A DNA stretch of 64,000 nt from Bacillus australimaris (GCF_001307105.1 NZ_LGYN01000001.1:1-64000); one strand, 5' to 3'; shown: positions 36,142 through 44,847, counted from the stretch's first letter. A program made the numbers and translations. Notes: a model not told the origin generated them from the letters alone.

Positions 36142-37765
36142 CAGGATGATTTTCGCTGTCAATTTGATAATGAATCTTTAAAAAAGGAATACCGAACAGC
36201 TTCATTTGATGAATCGCTGTGAGACTTTTATCTGACTTCGGCTTCATATGAAAGCTTTCTTCCATTGGCAGTTTCATGGTGATAAATGGCGTATGCAAAT
36301 ACAATCCTTCGTCACCGGTACTGCCTTTTGGACATGCGCTTTTTAATAGAAAGTCTTCCTTTTCATTAAAAGGTTTTAAAATGGCGGTCATCTGTGAATA
36401 TGGAAGCGGCAGTGCAATATTCATATAGCCCACAGCTGCATCGTGATGGTGAGCATAAAGCGCAAAAAAGACCTGCTCCCCTTTTTCGTTTTGACGAATC
36501 CACGCCCGGACATTCTCCCTCTCTTCCTTAGGATGTTGAAATGTTGTCAGACGTCCCTTCATTTCATACGGCCTGCGAGCTGTTCCCAAATAGAGCTGGC
36601 CTATTTTCTTAAAAACTGGCTGAAGTAAAAAAACAAACGGCCTCATCCACCAATGAAAACAGACGGCTGCTTTTAACGTAAATGACATAGGGGTTTCATA
36701 AAACCTTCGAATCACAGGTGATACCCTTTCAGCCGAAAATGTCGTTCCATTTAATTCATCAAGTGAATCGACTAAACCGAGCTTCTCCCGCTCATGCATT
36801 CTTTCCTTTTGAAAAGAAATCAAATGAAAGCGGCCATGCACTCTTGAAATCGGGAACTCCTTCTGCCTTAATTGATCCCTCGGTCCTTCGATCAGCCATC
36901 CAATCAGATCTGGTAAAATAACAAAAAAGGCATTGATACTGCCATGAAACCAAATCATCTGATCAATGCTGATGTAGGTCACGCGCATGAGCATACCAGC
37001 TGAATAAAGAAGAGACAGCATGATTGTCCCCATTAACACGCAGCTAGAAAACACAACGAGCCCCTTTGACACAGTGGATCGAAATCTAGTTTTCATACAA
37101 AGTAAGCCATACAAATAAAGAGCCATCACATAAAGAAAAACGCTGAACGTATCAAATAGACGTGAGAAGCTAATCCCAACAGCAATCATCACAGGCGACA
37201 ACAAAATCACCCATCCTGCCGCTTTGTATAAAGCTGTCTCTTTTTCTCGCTGCCTTCCTAATAATCCATAGAAAAGCGGGATAAAAAAAGCCGAATAATG
37301 AAAATGAATAGCGGTCAAAAGCACAATGATCGGTGAAAAGGTCATCACCTGTATATCTGCCGTATACAGCCAAAACCAAAGTCCGCCTAAAGCGAGGTAC
37401 ATCCATGCACCATCAATCAGTAATTCATGAAGCGGAAATGTTCCCCTTTTCAGCAATCGAGTGAAACCAAATAGTGCCAAAATGAGCGTATACAAAAACC
37501 AGCCGGATGCAAACAAGGCGGAATGATAGATAAATGCAGCAGTTGCACAAAAAGCAGCTACTGGGAAGGCTTTCATTAAAAAGCCGATCAGCAGCCCCGA
37601 ATTTCTCTCCTTTGCTTCCTTCGCAAAAAAGGCTAAAACCGCTGGAAGGAAAAACAGAATCGCGATAAGCACAAAAAATTCGGCTATCGGTCCAGTCATC
37701 AAACGGGTGGCGATAAAACAACACATGAAGATGAGACTTGATAGGAAATGCCATTTATTCATCAT
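36131..37765 (-). CDS. yndJ: YndJ-like integral membrane protein
   Basis: The 544-residue protein has about ten membrane helices in its first 290 residues (LIFMCCFIATRLMTGPIAEFFVLIAILFFLPAVLAFF onward). A soluble C-terminal domain of about 230 residues (from SRVHGRFHLISFQKE) follows, with repeated beta segments. It matches the YndJ family of Bacillus in length and layout. Function is unknown. The start is ATGATG at 37765/37762, overlapping the end of the DUF4166 gene, with AAAGGG upstream. It is last of three overlapping genes, so the products probably act together. Confidence 0.75.
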   Translation of the reverse strand: MMNKWHFLSSLIFMCCFIATRLMTGPIAEFFVLIAILFFLPAVLAFFAKEAKERNSGLLIGFLMKAFPVAAFCATAAFIYHSALFASGWFLYTLILALFGFTRLLKRGTFPLHELLIDGAWMYLALGGLWFWLYTADIQVMTFSPIIVLLTAIHFHYSAFFIPLFYGLLGRQREKETALYKAAGWVILLSPVMIAVGISFSRLFDTFSVFLYVMALYLYGLLCMKTRFRSTVSKGLVVFSSCVLMGTIMLSLLYSAGMLMRVTYISIDQMIWFHGSINAFFVILPDLIGWLIEGPRDQLRQKEFPISRVHGRFHLISFQKERMHEREKLGLVDSLDELNGTTFSAERVSPVIRRFYETPMSFTLKAAVCFHWWMRPFVFLLQPVFKKIGQLYLGTARRPYEMKGRLTTFQHPKEERENVRAWIRQNEKGEQVFFALYAHHHDAAVGYMNIALPLPYSQMTAILKPFNEKEDFLLKSACPKGSTGDEGLYLHTPFITMKLPMEESFHMKPKSDKSLTAIHQMKLFGIPFLKIHYQIDSENHPVSQ

Positions 37766-38363
37766 GAGACACCACCCTTTCAGTAAACCGGCCTTTATAT
37801 GTAAAAAGGGTCCCAAACAGTCGATTCTTCACATGGACATGAATCGTATACTCATCTGCATGCTCGTCGTAGCCTTCTGTGACATCTGACTCGCCATAAA
37901 GCCATGAAGGCAGCGGCCACTCTTTTCCAAAGATCAACAGCTTCTGCCGGCCGGATTGAATGTGCAGAAACCCATGTTTTGTTACTGTAAAGTGAAGCTC
38001 TGACATAAGAAGTCTGGGCTTTCCAAAATAGTCTAGTACTTTATGACTCTTCTGATCAATGATCATATCGGCATCAAAGTGCCGTTCCTTCTTTGAGAAA
38101 TAAAACGTACGAAACCAGTGCATACCTTCCTCTCCCTTACTTGTTAGAAAGGGCTCATTAACAATTCGGAAGGGAATGTTTTTTCCTCTCTCAGGGAAAA
38201 AACAACGAAACAATGGGCCAATTTTGAAGAAAAATCGAATGAGCCTCGTCCCGCCGCCTATTTCCTCCATAGTGCCTTCAGCAGTAAACGCACGGTTGTA
38301 TCTCTCTTTTAATGTTGGATGCAGCTTATCGTAATTCTTTACTTGATGACGATGAACGACCAT
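37755..38363 (-). CDS. DUF4166-type protein
   Basis: The 202-residue protein has no signal peptide. It contains EEIGGGTRLIRFFFKIGPLFRCFFPERGKNIPF and, later, GKEWPLPSWLYGESDVTEGYDEHADEYTIHVHVKNRLFGTLFTYKG, a pattern I associate with DUF4166. That domain often occurs fused to or beside sugar- or lipid-epimerase-like membrane proteins. The start at 38363 has AAGGGGGG upstream; the frame is open 15 codons earlier but would overlap the previous gene. It is the middle gene of a translationally coupled trio. Confidence 0.75.
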   Translation of the reverse strand: MVVHRHQVKNYDKLHPTLKERYNRAFTAEGTMEEIGGGTRLIRFFFKIGPLFRCFFPERGKNIPFRIVNEPFLTSKGEEGMHWFRTFYFSKKERHFDADMIIDQKSHKVLDYFGKPRLLMSELHFTVTKHGFLHIQSGRQKLLIFGKEWPLPSWLYGESDVTEGYDEHADEYTIHVHVKNRLFGTLFTYKGRFTERVVSHDE

Positions 38364-38365
38364 TT

Positions 38366-39208
38366 CTATCCCCCCCTTTTTCGTTTGATCGAAAATACAT
38401 CTACACAATCTTTTAAATTAATCATTCCTGCAATAGACAAGATGAAAAAGGCACTCATCACAAGCGGCTCATGAAGTGTCGTTTGCGGGGATAGGACCCC
38501 TATACAAAGCAAGATCAACAGATACATGCTTTGAAAAATGAAGAGATATTTCTTCGATAGCTTAGGGATCAGCCATGATACACCTAAAAGGGCATAAAAT
38601 AACCGAAATCCGCCGCTATGATCAAAAGCAGAATGTGAAAAAGGGATGACCGCTTGGCATAACCAAACAATGGCAAACAGCAAACAAATACCGTAATGGG
38701 CAAGTGTTCTCTCCAATAACAACCGAGGATGCGTTCCCTTTTCAAGCCACGTCTTTAATGCGCCAAAACTAAAGGCTGTCATAAACCCGATCATCGGGCG
38801 AAAAAGAAACCGATCTGCCCATGACCACCCTTTTCCTTCTTTCGGTTCGTAATCAAATTGAGTTTGAAATACAATATGTTCGTTCGTTTTCACATATTTC
38901 CAATAGCCGCCGCCTTCTTTGATGAAGGACAAGGGGTGTGACGATTTGAATTTGAGAGAGGACGCCCGTTCATTTCGTTCATCCATCATTCTTGTTCGAT
39001 ACGCTCCTGTCCCTGTAACACTTACACCAAATCCAAGGTGTTTTTCATACAAAAAGGTTTGGGGCTGTTCATCTTGAGGACCATTTAATGAAATGGTTGA
39101 AAAACGCATATCCCACTGTTCGTGAAGCTTTGGATTTTGCGTATATTCCCATACTTTCTCTATAGGTGCATGAATCGTTGTTTCCACATAAACAGGCTTT
39201 CTTTTCAT
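38366..39208 (-). CDS. SRPBCC-DoxX-like fusion membrane protein
   Basis: The 280-residue protein joins two parts. Residues 1-150 look like an SRPBCC/polyketide-cyclase lipid-binding fold (VYVETTIHAPIEKVWEYTQNPKLHEQWDMRFSTI). Residues about 165-275 form four membrane helices of the DoxX-like type (LAHYGICLLFAIVWLCQAVIPF...GFRLFYALLGVSWLIPKLSK). The function is not known. GGGGAG lies upstream of the ATG. It is first gene of the three-gene unit with DUF4166 and yndJ; the set suggests a membrane-lipid or envelope task, which is inference only. Confidence 0.78.
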   Translation of the reverse strand: MKRKPVYVETTIHAPIEKVWEYTQNPKLHEQWDMRFSTISLNGPQDEQPQTFLYEKHLGFGVSVTGTGAYRTRMMDERNERASSLKFKSSHPLSFIKEGGGYWKYVKTNEHIVFQTQFDYEPKEGKGWSWADRFLFRPMIGFMTAFSFGALKTWLEKGTHPRLLLERTLAHYGICLLFAIVWLCQAVIPFSHSAFDHSGGFRLFYALLGVSWLIPKLSKKYLFIFQSMYLLILLCIGVLSPQTTLHEPLVMSAFFILSIAGMINLKDCVDVFSIKRKRGG

Positions 39209-39341
39209 CTGCCTCTACTCCCCTATGTGAATTATTTCACATAATAAGCATACCATGTTTCACAAAACTGTCAAATCTTTATTCGTTTTCTATCAAAAAA
39301 ATTGTTCCAGACAGACGCCCCCTTATGATATCGATTTGCTG

Positions 39342-39379
39342 CAAAAAAAAGACCTGTCAAGTAGACAGATCTTCTTTCT
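39342..39379 (-). terminator. Terminator of yobTS
   Basis: CTGTC and GACAG arms flanked by AAGA/TCTT (one mismatch) form a hairpin whose minus-strand side ends in eight T. It overlaps the yobS stop codon. Confidence 0.75.
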
Positions 39380-39929
39380 GCAATACACCTGTAATGTAGA
39401 GCCGGACCGCATAGCTCACACTTTCTTCAAGCTCTTCTTTTCGTTGAAACCCCTTTTTATTAGAAATATCACCGAATCCGTGCAGTAAGCTTCTCAGTCC
39501 TCTGACGACATGTGTCATTTCTTTTTCTTTTACACCAAAGCGTGACATGATGGTTTGAACAAACTGAACAAGGCGCTCTGCCGCAATACTTACTTCATTT
39601 TCGTTCATATGTGAAAAGGCGGCTTCATAAAGGCCAGGGTGTTCTCGGACAAATTGCACATATTGTTTGGCAAAGGCTAAAACAGCTTCTTCTTTTTCCA
39701 GCCCCTCTGTGACTTGTATACCTTCCTCACAAAGCATAGACAGCCCCTTTACGGCGAGTCCTGCCTGAATCTCGTGAAGGCCGGATACGTGATTGTAGAG
39801 AGAAGGCGGTCTGATGTTCAGCCTTTTAGACAATGTAGCAATTGTCAAAGCAGAAAAGCCCTCTTCATCTACAAATGCTGCCGCTGTATCCATGATTTTT
39901 TCTTGTGTGATACCCATTCTCGGAGACAC
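39357..39929 (-). CDS. yobS: TetR-family repressor, YobS-like
   Basis: The 190-residue protein has an N-terminal TetR HTH (FSALTIATLSKRLNIRPPSLYNHVSGLHEIQ, residues about 22-52) and an alpha-helical ligand domain of the WHG type (LRSLLHGFGDISNKKGF). The GTG start at 39929 has AAAGGGGGCC 8 bases upstream and lies 3 bp after the yobT stop, so the two are co-translated. It probably represses its own operon by binding the paired AACTAA/TTAGTT palindromes before yobT. The inducer is unknown. Symbol is by synteny with the yobS-yobT-yobU-yobV order of B. subtilis. Confidence 0.85.
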   Translation of the reverse strand: MSPRMGITQEKIMDTAAAFVDEEGFSALTIATLSKRLNIRPPSLYNHVSGLHEIQAGLAVKGLSMLCEEGIQVTEGLEKEEAVLAFAKQYVQFVREHPGLYEAAFSHMNENEVSIAAERLVQFVQTIMSRFGVKEKEMTHVVRGLRSLLHGFGDISNKKGFQRKEELEESVSYAVRLYITGVLQKEDLST

Positions 39930-39932
39930 GGT

Positions 39933-40652
39933 TTACTGGCCCCCTTTCTTTAGCTGATACTGCCTTTTACGGACAGCAGCTTGAAGCCTTTCATGAGGTT
40001 CTATGATGAGATCACCATGTCCTGCTGCAAGACAGGATACGTGCAGAGTCAATAATTTTTCGGCACTTTTTAGTGCAGTTTCTGCATCCCATGTGGCGAA
40101 TGCCGGGAACGGAAAGCTCCACCGAAATTCACCCGTTACCGATAAGCCGCCTTTTGTTACAAGTGCATCCCCTGCAATGACAACTCCTGATCTTTCATCA
40201 TATAAGGAGATGCTGCCAGGTGTATGCCCTGGTGTTGCAATGACTTTCAGTGGTCCAATCTCATCTCCATCTTCAACAAGCACATCCGGTTTTGTGTGAA
40301 TACCTTTTGAAAAACTGCCTTTGATTTTTTTCTGGGGTTCACCAGGGAGCAAGGAAAGGTCACCTTCAAATAGACGGGCATCTCGTTTTGATAAATAGAC
40401 AACTGCCTTTGGAAAAGCCTTTTTCACTTCATCTAATGCACCGATATGATCCATATGACTATGGGTAAGAATGATTTTGTCGATTGGTTTGTCCTTTTTA
40501 CGAGCAAATTCGATGATCGAGTTGGCTGCCATCTTTAAAGAAGCATCAATTAAAATCAGTCCATTTTCTTCTTCAAATACATAACAATTTACCGGAAATA
40601 CTCGCGGCATTAATGTAAGCTGGTGCAGACGGTCAAAAGTTGTCAATCTCAT
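39933..40652 (-). CDS. yobT: Metallo-beta-lactamase-fold hydrolase, YobT-like
   Basis: The 239-residue protein has the zinc-binding THSHMDHIGAL (HxHxDH) motif near residue 66, a further TPGHTPGSISLY histidine and the later AGHGD. It belongs to the glyoxalase II/hydrolase branch, cytoplasmic, with unknown substrate. The start at 40652 is the second of two adjacent ATG codons, spaced 7 bases from AGGGGG; the long upstream open frame contains the operators and is not coding. It forms an operon with the repressor gene behind it. Confidence 0.88.
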   Translation of the reverse strand: MRLTTFDRLHQLTLMPRVFPVNCYVFEEENGLILIDASLKMAANSIIEFARKKDKPIDKIILTHSHMDHIGALDEVKKAFPKAVVYLSKRDARLFEGDLSLLPGEPQKKIKGSFSKGIHTKPDVLVEDGDEIGPLKVIATPGHTPGSISLYDERSGVVIAGDALVTKGGLSVTGEFRWSFPFPAFATWDAETALKSAEKLLTLHVSCLAAGHGDLIIEPHERLQAAVRKRQYQLKKGGQ

Positions 40653-40664
40653 CATGTGTCCCCC

Positions 40665-40687
40665 TAAAACTAATGTTGTTAGTTTTA
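40665..40687. promoter_or_regulatory. Operator 1 of yobT-yobS
   Basis: AAAACTAA-TGTTG-TTAGTTTT is a perfect inverted repeat (8+5+8, extended by one pair), lying 14 bp before the yobT start. Confidence 0.7.
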
Positions 40688-40689
40688 TA

Positions 40690-41163
40690 TTAACTAATAC
40701 TATTAGTTTTAGCAAACATTTTCTCGTCAACCGCAATATAAATATCAACTTGAGCTTCTTTTGGATCTAAAGATCTTTCATCATACCATTCAAAATCACC
40801 TGTATATGTGCGGAAATGGCGCTGATCCCACGTCCAAATCTTGTGCCACGCTTCAAGCACAACCTCTTCAATCGGTCCCTTTCTCGTTTGAAATCTTGCG
40901 TAGGTGGACGCAGGAATCTCTATGACAAGATCTCGATGCTGGTTCGCGAATTGCCCAGCCGTGAATAAATACGAGCCATGTTCATCTTTTTCATAATCTG
41001 AATACAGCCCTATGACGGGTGCTTGTCCTCCATGAAGCTGCTGCGCGAAAAATTGCTGCCAGAGCGGGGCAATCTTCCGTTCTTTTGTTTGCTCAATTTC
41101 GTTTGTTGTTCGAGCAGACATCCCCTTGATCCATTGTTTCTCTAAAGTCACGATATCGTACAT
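40690..41163 (-). CDS. yobU: GyrI-like effector-binding protein, YobU-like
   Basis: The 157-residue protein matches the free-standing GyrI/AraC effector-binding fold (KERKIAPLWQQFFAQQL..VIGLYSDYEKDEHGSYLFTAGQFA..., ending DFEWYDERSLDPKEAQVDIYIAVD). Such proteins bind small amphiphilic molecules; a few hydrolyse cyclopropanes or inhibit gyrase. AAAAAAGGAG lies upstream of the ATG. It follows yobV (54-bp gap with a terminator-like hairpin), so it may be expressed partly with that regulator. Its stop lies in the next gene's operator region. Confidence 0.85.
   Translation of the reverse strand: MYDIVTLEKQWIKGMSARTTNEIEQTKERKIAPLWQQFFAQQLHGGQAPVIGLYSDYEKDEHGSYLFTAGQFANQHRDLVIEIPASTYARFQTRKGPIEEVVLEAWHKIWTWDQRHFRTYTGDFEWYDERSLDPKEAQVDIYIAVDEKMFAKTNSIS
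40692..40708. promoter_or_regulatory. Operator 2 of yobT-yobS
   Basis: AACTAATA-C-TATTAGTT is a perfect 8+1+8 palindrome sharing the AACTAA/TTAGTT arms of operator 1. A -35-like TTGACG lies just upstream on the minus strand (near 40728), so both sites cover the core promoter. It overlaps the stop codon of yobU. Confidence 0.7.
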
Positions 41164-41193
41164 ACATTCTCATCTCCTTTTTTCCCATCATAT

Positions 41194-41226
41194 AAAAAGA
41201 AACCTGACAACATTGTGTCAAGTTCC
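41194..41226 (-). terminator. Hairpin/terminator between yobV and yobU
   Basis: An 11-bp stem (two G-T pairs) with arms at 41199-41209 and 41216-41226 is followed on the minus strand by TTTTT. It may attenuate transcription into yobU. Confidence 0.6.
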
Positions 41227-42150
41227 TTTTTGTTTCAGAAATTGTTTTAATTGGAGATCAAACGCTTCCTTGATATGCTGCGGTGAAAGAATGTCCACAT
41301 CCGGTCCTAAATAAAATAAGAAACTATTGAGCCAATCATCTTGAGGCACACTCAATGTTGCCAGATAAGTTCCGTCTGAACAAACAATCCATTCGTTCTC
41401 ATCCACCCATTCCTTCACTTTGCCCACTGATGCTTCCGTTAGCCTAAGTGTGAGATTGGTGACTGAAGGCTCATCATGCCAAGAGTCGTTCCAAGGCTTC
41501 TCCTCATTTTTGATTTTTTTCGGCTTGAAATAACCGGAAATGGTCATGAGGTCTGTCATTCTTGTCAGCTTGAACAGACGAAAAGCTTTTTTCACACAGC
41601 AAAACGCATATAAATACCAATGCCTTCCTTTTAAGACGAGCGTATAAGGCTCCACTTTCCGTGGAAGTGTTTCACCTTTCGCATTGCGATAGATGAACTG
41701 AATGTATTGGTGCGCTGAGGCAGCTGTATGTATGAGCTGGAGCTTCTTCTCTGCCTGACTGTCTTTCCCCCAGGAGCTTAAATCAATGAAAACATGATGC
41801 TGTTTGTCGCTTTCATCGGTATGTGACGAGATGAGAGATTTGATTTTCTTCAAAACATGCTCACTTTCTTTAAAGGTGTATGCACTCGTCATGCTTTCAA
41901 GGGCTGTTAAAATAAGCTCAATATCATCATCGGTAAATAGTTTTTTCTCTAAACGATAATCGTCAACGAGTGAAATGCCTCCTCCTGCTCCTTGCGTTGT
42001 TACAACAGGAATACCCGCTTGGTTGATGGTCTCAATATCACGATAAATAGTCCTCACGCTCACTTCGTGAAGTTCAGCGAGCTCTTTCGCTTGAACTTGC
42101 TTCTTGCTAATGAGCAGCATCACAATAGATAAAACGCGATCGATTTTCAT
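41218..42150 (-). CDS. yobV: HTH-WYL transcriptional regulator, YobV-like
   Basis: The 310-residue protein has an N-terminal DeoR/HTH_11 domain (KKQVQAKELAELHEVSVRTIYRDIETINQAGIPVVT) and a WYL ligand-binding domain (about residues 140-225, QFIYRNAKGETLPRKVEPYTLVLKGRHWYLYAFC). WYL regulators sense nucleic-acid-derived or other small ligands. It is divergent from the yobW-like membrane gene and upstream of yobU, whose GyrI domain may present the ligand; that idea is inference. Start supported by synteny and length; the frame opens with MKIDRVLSIVMLL. Confidence 0.88.
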   Translation of the reverse strand: MKIDRVLSIVMLLISKKQVQAKELAELHEVSVRTIYRDIETINQAGIPVVTTQGAGGGISLVDDYRLEKKLFTDDDIELILTALESMTSAYTFKESEHVLKKIKSLISSHTDESDKQHHVFIDLSSWGKDSQAEKKLQLIHTAASAHQYIQFIYRNAKGETLPRKVEPYTLVLKGRHWYLYAFCCVKKAFRLFKLTRMTDLMTISGYFKPKKIKNEEKPWNDSWHDEPSVTNLTLRLTEASVGKVKEWVDENEWIVCSDGTYLATLSVPQDDWLNSFLFYLGPDVDILSPQHIKEAFDLQLKQFLKQKGT

Positions 42151-42268
42151 GACTTTTCCTCTTTTTCATAAATGTAGGTTTTGATTTGATAAAAAAAGAA
42201 AGAATGGTAAAGATAAGTAACAGTCGGCATTCTTTTACATCCCTGCACATGCAGGAGGAGGTTGCATC

Positions 42269-42793
42269 ATGACACATCACGTGTGGCAATTATTCATCAT
42301 TGGGGGAATTATGCTGATCTGCATCATCATTCGAATGAATCGAATGAGACGTTATCAGCTTGTCCGCCCGATCAGCCTTTTGATGAGAATGTATGTATTT
42401 GGACTCACTGCCCTTATTCTTATATCAGAAGGCTTGCAAAATCACAGCATCTTCATCTATGCCGTCATTGGTATGCTCTTTGGAAGCAGTCTGGCCGTTC
42501 ATGCCTATGAGACGATTCGCATGAAAGAAGAAAATGGCCGGCTTTATGTGAAAACGAGTAAATGGATTGAAAGCTTCATTTTATGTTTATTTTTATCTAG
42601 ACTTAGTTTTAAGCTGGTTGAGCTGACAAACCATTCGTTGACAAAGATTGGTGTCGTTGAACTGTATCAGCATATCGTAAGTGATGATGCCATGACCATG
42701 CTCAGCTTTTTTCTGTTAGCTGCTTACTATGTCGTTTTTTCTTATCAAATGATAAAAGCAGGTAAACGAACGGCGCATGTGCATCAAGTATAA
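42269..42793 (+). CDS. yobW: DUF1453/CcdC-like membrane protein, yobW position
   Basis: The 174-residue protein has four membrane segments. The central ENGRLYVKTSKWIESFILCLFLSRLSFKLVEL fits the CcdC/DUF1453 pattern. GGAGGAGG is 6-8 bases before the ATG, and a CCTGCA-CA-TGCAGG dyad overlaps the ribosome site. Its position between yobV and czrA equals yobW of B. subtilis, a mother-cell membrane protein; the symbol rests on that position only. Confidence 0.7.
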   Translation: MTHHVWQLFIIGGIMLICIIIRMNRMRRYQLVRPISLLMRMYVFGLTALILISEGLQNHSIFIYAVIGMLFGSSLAVHAYETIRMKEENGRLYVKTSKWIESFILCLFLSRLSFKLVELTNHSLTKIGVVELYQHIVSDDAMTMLSFFLLAAYYVVFSYQMIKAGKRTAHVHQV

Positions 42794-42911
42794 AAACCTT
42801 CCTAAAAGAATAGGAGATTTCAGCCTGTAGACCCTCGCATTCGGTGTCAGGTCTGCGCTCTGGTGCTCCCCCTTCCTAGACTTCAAGGTTCTCATGTCAC
42901 GCTAAAAAGAA

Positions 42912-42950
42912 GACAAAGAGCTAAAATAAAGATCATTTTAGCCCTTTGTC
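42912..42950 (-). terminator. Terminator of czrA
   Basis: A 16-bp stem with one mismatch (42912-42927 with 42935-42950) is followed on the minus strand by TTCTTTTTAG. The rest of 42794-42911 shows no recognisable gene or site. Confidence 0.7.
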
Positions 42951-42959
42951 AACAATCTG

Positions 42960-42989
42960 AACCCTTCCTATAAGAGCAGGAAGGGTTTT
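42960..42989. terminator. Second hairpin after czrA / after yobW-like gene
   Basis: AACCCTTCCT and AGGAAGGGTT form a perfect 10-bp stem, followed on the plus strand by TTCTT. It lies next to the czrA stop. Confidence 0.65.
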
Positions 42990-42990
42990 C

Positions 42991-43320
42991 TTAGTCATGC
43001 TGTGCATGGTGAATCATTTGTTCAAGTACTTCCATCACATGCTGATCTTCAGGGCTGTAAAAAATTGAGGTCCCTGCTCGTCTAGATTTTACGAGACGAA
43101 GGTTTTTTAAAAAGCGCAGCTGATGAGACACGGTTGATTGCATAAGATCCAGTGTTTCTGCTATATCATTTACCGAGTGTTCACCTTGAGACAGCAGGTG
43201 CAGGATTCGAATACGCGTCGGATCAGATAAGGCTTTAAATGTTTGGGAGACAAGAAATAGACTTTCTTCATCCAGCTCCATCCGTTCCTGTTCTTGATTT
43301 GTATTCAGTTCTTCCTTCAT
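42991..43320 (-). CDS. czrA: CzrA, zinc/cobalt-sensing ArsR/SmtB repressor
   Basis: The 109-residue protein has the ArsR winged HTH ([45 protein letters not shown]). The C-terminal helix carries the alpha-5 metal site D92-x-H94 ... H105-x2-H108, diagnostic for CzrA-type zinc sensors. Zinc binding frees DNA and derepresses efflux pumps (cadA and czcD in B. subtilis), none of which is in this window. AAAGGTG precedes the ATG. The position between yobW and yocA matches B. subtilis. Confidence 0.92.
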   Translation of the reverse strand: MKEELNTNQEQERMELDEESLFLVSQTFKALSDPTRIRILHLLSQGEHSVNDIAETLDLMQSTVSHQLRFLKNLRLVKSRRAGTSIFYSPEDQHVMEVLEQMIHHAQHD

Positions 43321-43461
43321 TTCGCTTCACCTTTCTTGTCAGTCAAATCACGACTTATTCTATGTATCATCATATACCAAAACGTGCGGCGTGCAAAGCG
43401 GGCACACTTTAGAAAAACGATTTATTCAAATAGCATTGACACTTGGTAGCATTCTTTTTAA

Positions 43462-43482
43462 AATGAGCATTATTTATTCATT
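43462..43482. promoter_or_regulatory. ArsR-type inverted repeat candidate upstream of the permease
   Basis: AATGA...TCATT half-sites flank an AT-rich centre (21 bp in all), 24 bp before the permease start. It is only loosely like known CzrA operators. Confidence 0.3.
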
Positions 43483-43506
43483 TTTTTAGAGGAGCTGATA
43501 GACAAA

Positions 43507-44832
43507 TTGACTGAAGAGCCAAGACTAAAACGCAGCCTGACTGTCTTTCCACTTGTTGTGATCGGGCTTGCTTATATGGACCCACTTGTCGTATTTGATT
43601 CATACGGCATTGTTGCTCAGCTAACGAAAGGACACGTAGCTGCAGCATATATATTTACGTTACTTGCATTACTATTGACAGCGCTTAGCTATGGGAATAT
43701 GGTGAAGGCTTTTCCAAAAGCAGGATCTGCTTATACATATGCGCAAAAAAGTATTCATCCTCATGTCGGCTTCATTGTAGGCTGGACACTTTTACTGGAT
43801 TATTTATTTTTGCCTATGGTGAATTTTGCGATCGGAAGCGCGTATTTAACCGCAGCCTTTCCTGATGTACCTCATTACATTTGGATCATCATACTTGCTA
43901 TCGCCATAACGACTGTCAATGTAATCGGTATTCGGCTAACAGCCAACATTACGGCACTATTTGTGACCTTCCAAGTCATTGTCGCCGTCACCTTTGTTGG
44001 GTTTATTATTTATGGACTCACGCAAAACGCAGGCAGTGGCGAATTATTGTCAGCCCGTCCTTTTTATTCAGCGAGCTTAGATCCAGCACTTATTTTTTCA
44101 GGAGCGACCATTTTATGTTTTTCTTTTCTGGGATTTGATGCTATTTCAACTATGTCCGAGGAAACCATTAAGCCAAAAAAGACGATTCCTCTCGCAATTT
44201 TCTTAACAGTCGCCATTGGAGGCGTGCTGTTTACCTTGACATCTTATTTTTTACAGCAGGTGTTTCCAAATTTTCAGCAGTTCAAGCATCCCGATGCAGC
44301 CTCACTTGAAATTGCGGAATTTGTGGGCGGCGCATTTCTCCACTCTTTCTTTTTAGCTGGCACAATGGTCGCTGTCATCTCTTCTTCCTTATCGTCACAT
44401 GCGAGTGCAGCAAGGCTTTTATATGCTATGGGAAGAGATGAGTCATTACCGAAACGTTTTTTCGGATATATTCATCCGAGATTAAAAACCCCTGTCTTTA
44501 ATATTTTATTAATCGGAGCTTTCTCCTTAACCGCAGTCATTGGCGAACTTGAAGTCATTTATTCCTTTATCAGCTTCGGCGCGTTGATTGGATTCACTTT
44601 TGTTAACTTGTCTGTTTTTGCGTATTACTTCATCAGACAAAAACAAAGAGGTGTACTGAACACATTGAGGTATGCAGTGATTCCTCTATGCGGAACAGCC
44701 TTTTGTATGTGGCTCTTAACGAGCATCAGTACAAATGCATTGATCATTGGCATGGTTTGGCTGATTATCGGTTTTGTTTATTTCTGCTACAGACTGAAAA
44801 CAAGACCTGAATTTACGTTTGGGTATGATTGA
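43507..44832 (+). CDS. APC superfamily amino acid/polyamine permease
   Basis: The 441-residue protein has 12 hydrophobic segments and the APC N-terminal pattern (VVIGLAYMDPLVVFDSYGIV..., then KAFPKAGSAYTYAQKSIHPHVGFIVGWTLLLDYLFLP). The SFLGFDAISTMSEETIKPKKTIPLAI loop is the family consensus. It most resembles putrescine/amino-acid importers of the PuuP/YbxG type; the substrate is unknown. The start is TTG with AGGAG 12 bases upstream, a rather long spacing. It faces away from czrA across a 186-bp gap. Confidence 0.88.
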   Translation: MTEEPRLKRSLTVFPLVVIGLAYMDPLVVFDSYGIVAQLTKGHVAAAYIFTLLALLLTALSYGNMVKAFPKAGSAYTYAQKSIHPHVGFIVGWTLLLDYLFLPMVNFAIGSAYLTAAFPDVPHYIWIIILAIAITTVNVIGIRLTANITALFVTFQVIVAVTFVGFIIYGLTQNAGSGELLSARPFYSASLDPALIFSGATILCFSFLGFDAISTMSEETIKPKKTIPLAIFLTVAIGGVLFTLTSYFLQQVFPNFQQFKHPDAASLEIAEFVGGAFLHSFFLAGTMVAVISSSLSSHASAARLLYAMGRDESLPKRFFGYIHPRLKTPVFNILLIGAFSLTAVIGELEVIYSFISFGALIGFTFVNLSVFAYYFIRQKQRGVLNTLRYAVIPLCGTAFCMWLLTSISTNALIIGMVWLIIGFVYFCYRLKTRPEFTFGYD

Positions 44833-44847
44833 TTATAAGGTTTTCAC

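Noticed and set aside
40653..40748. N-terminal extension of yobT from the upstream ATG
   Set aside because: The extension covers both operators and the preceding stop codon, and lacks a ribosome site; AGGGGG supports 40652.
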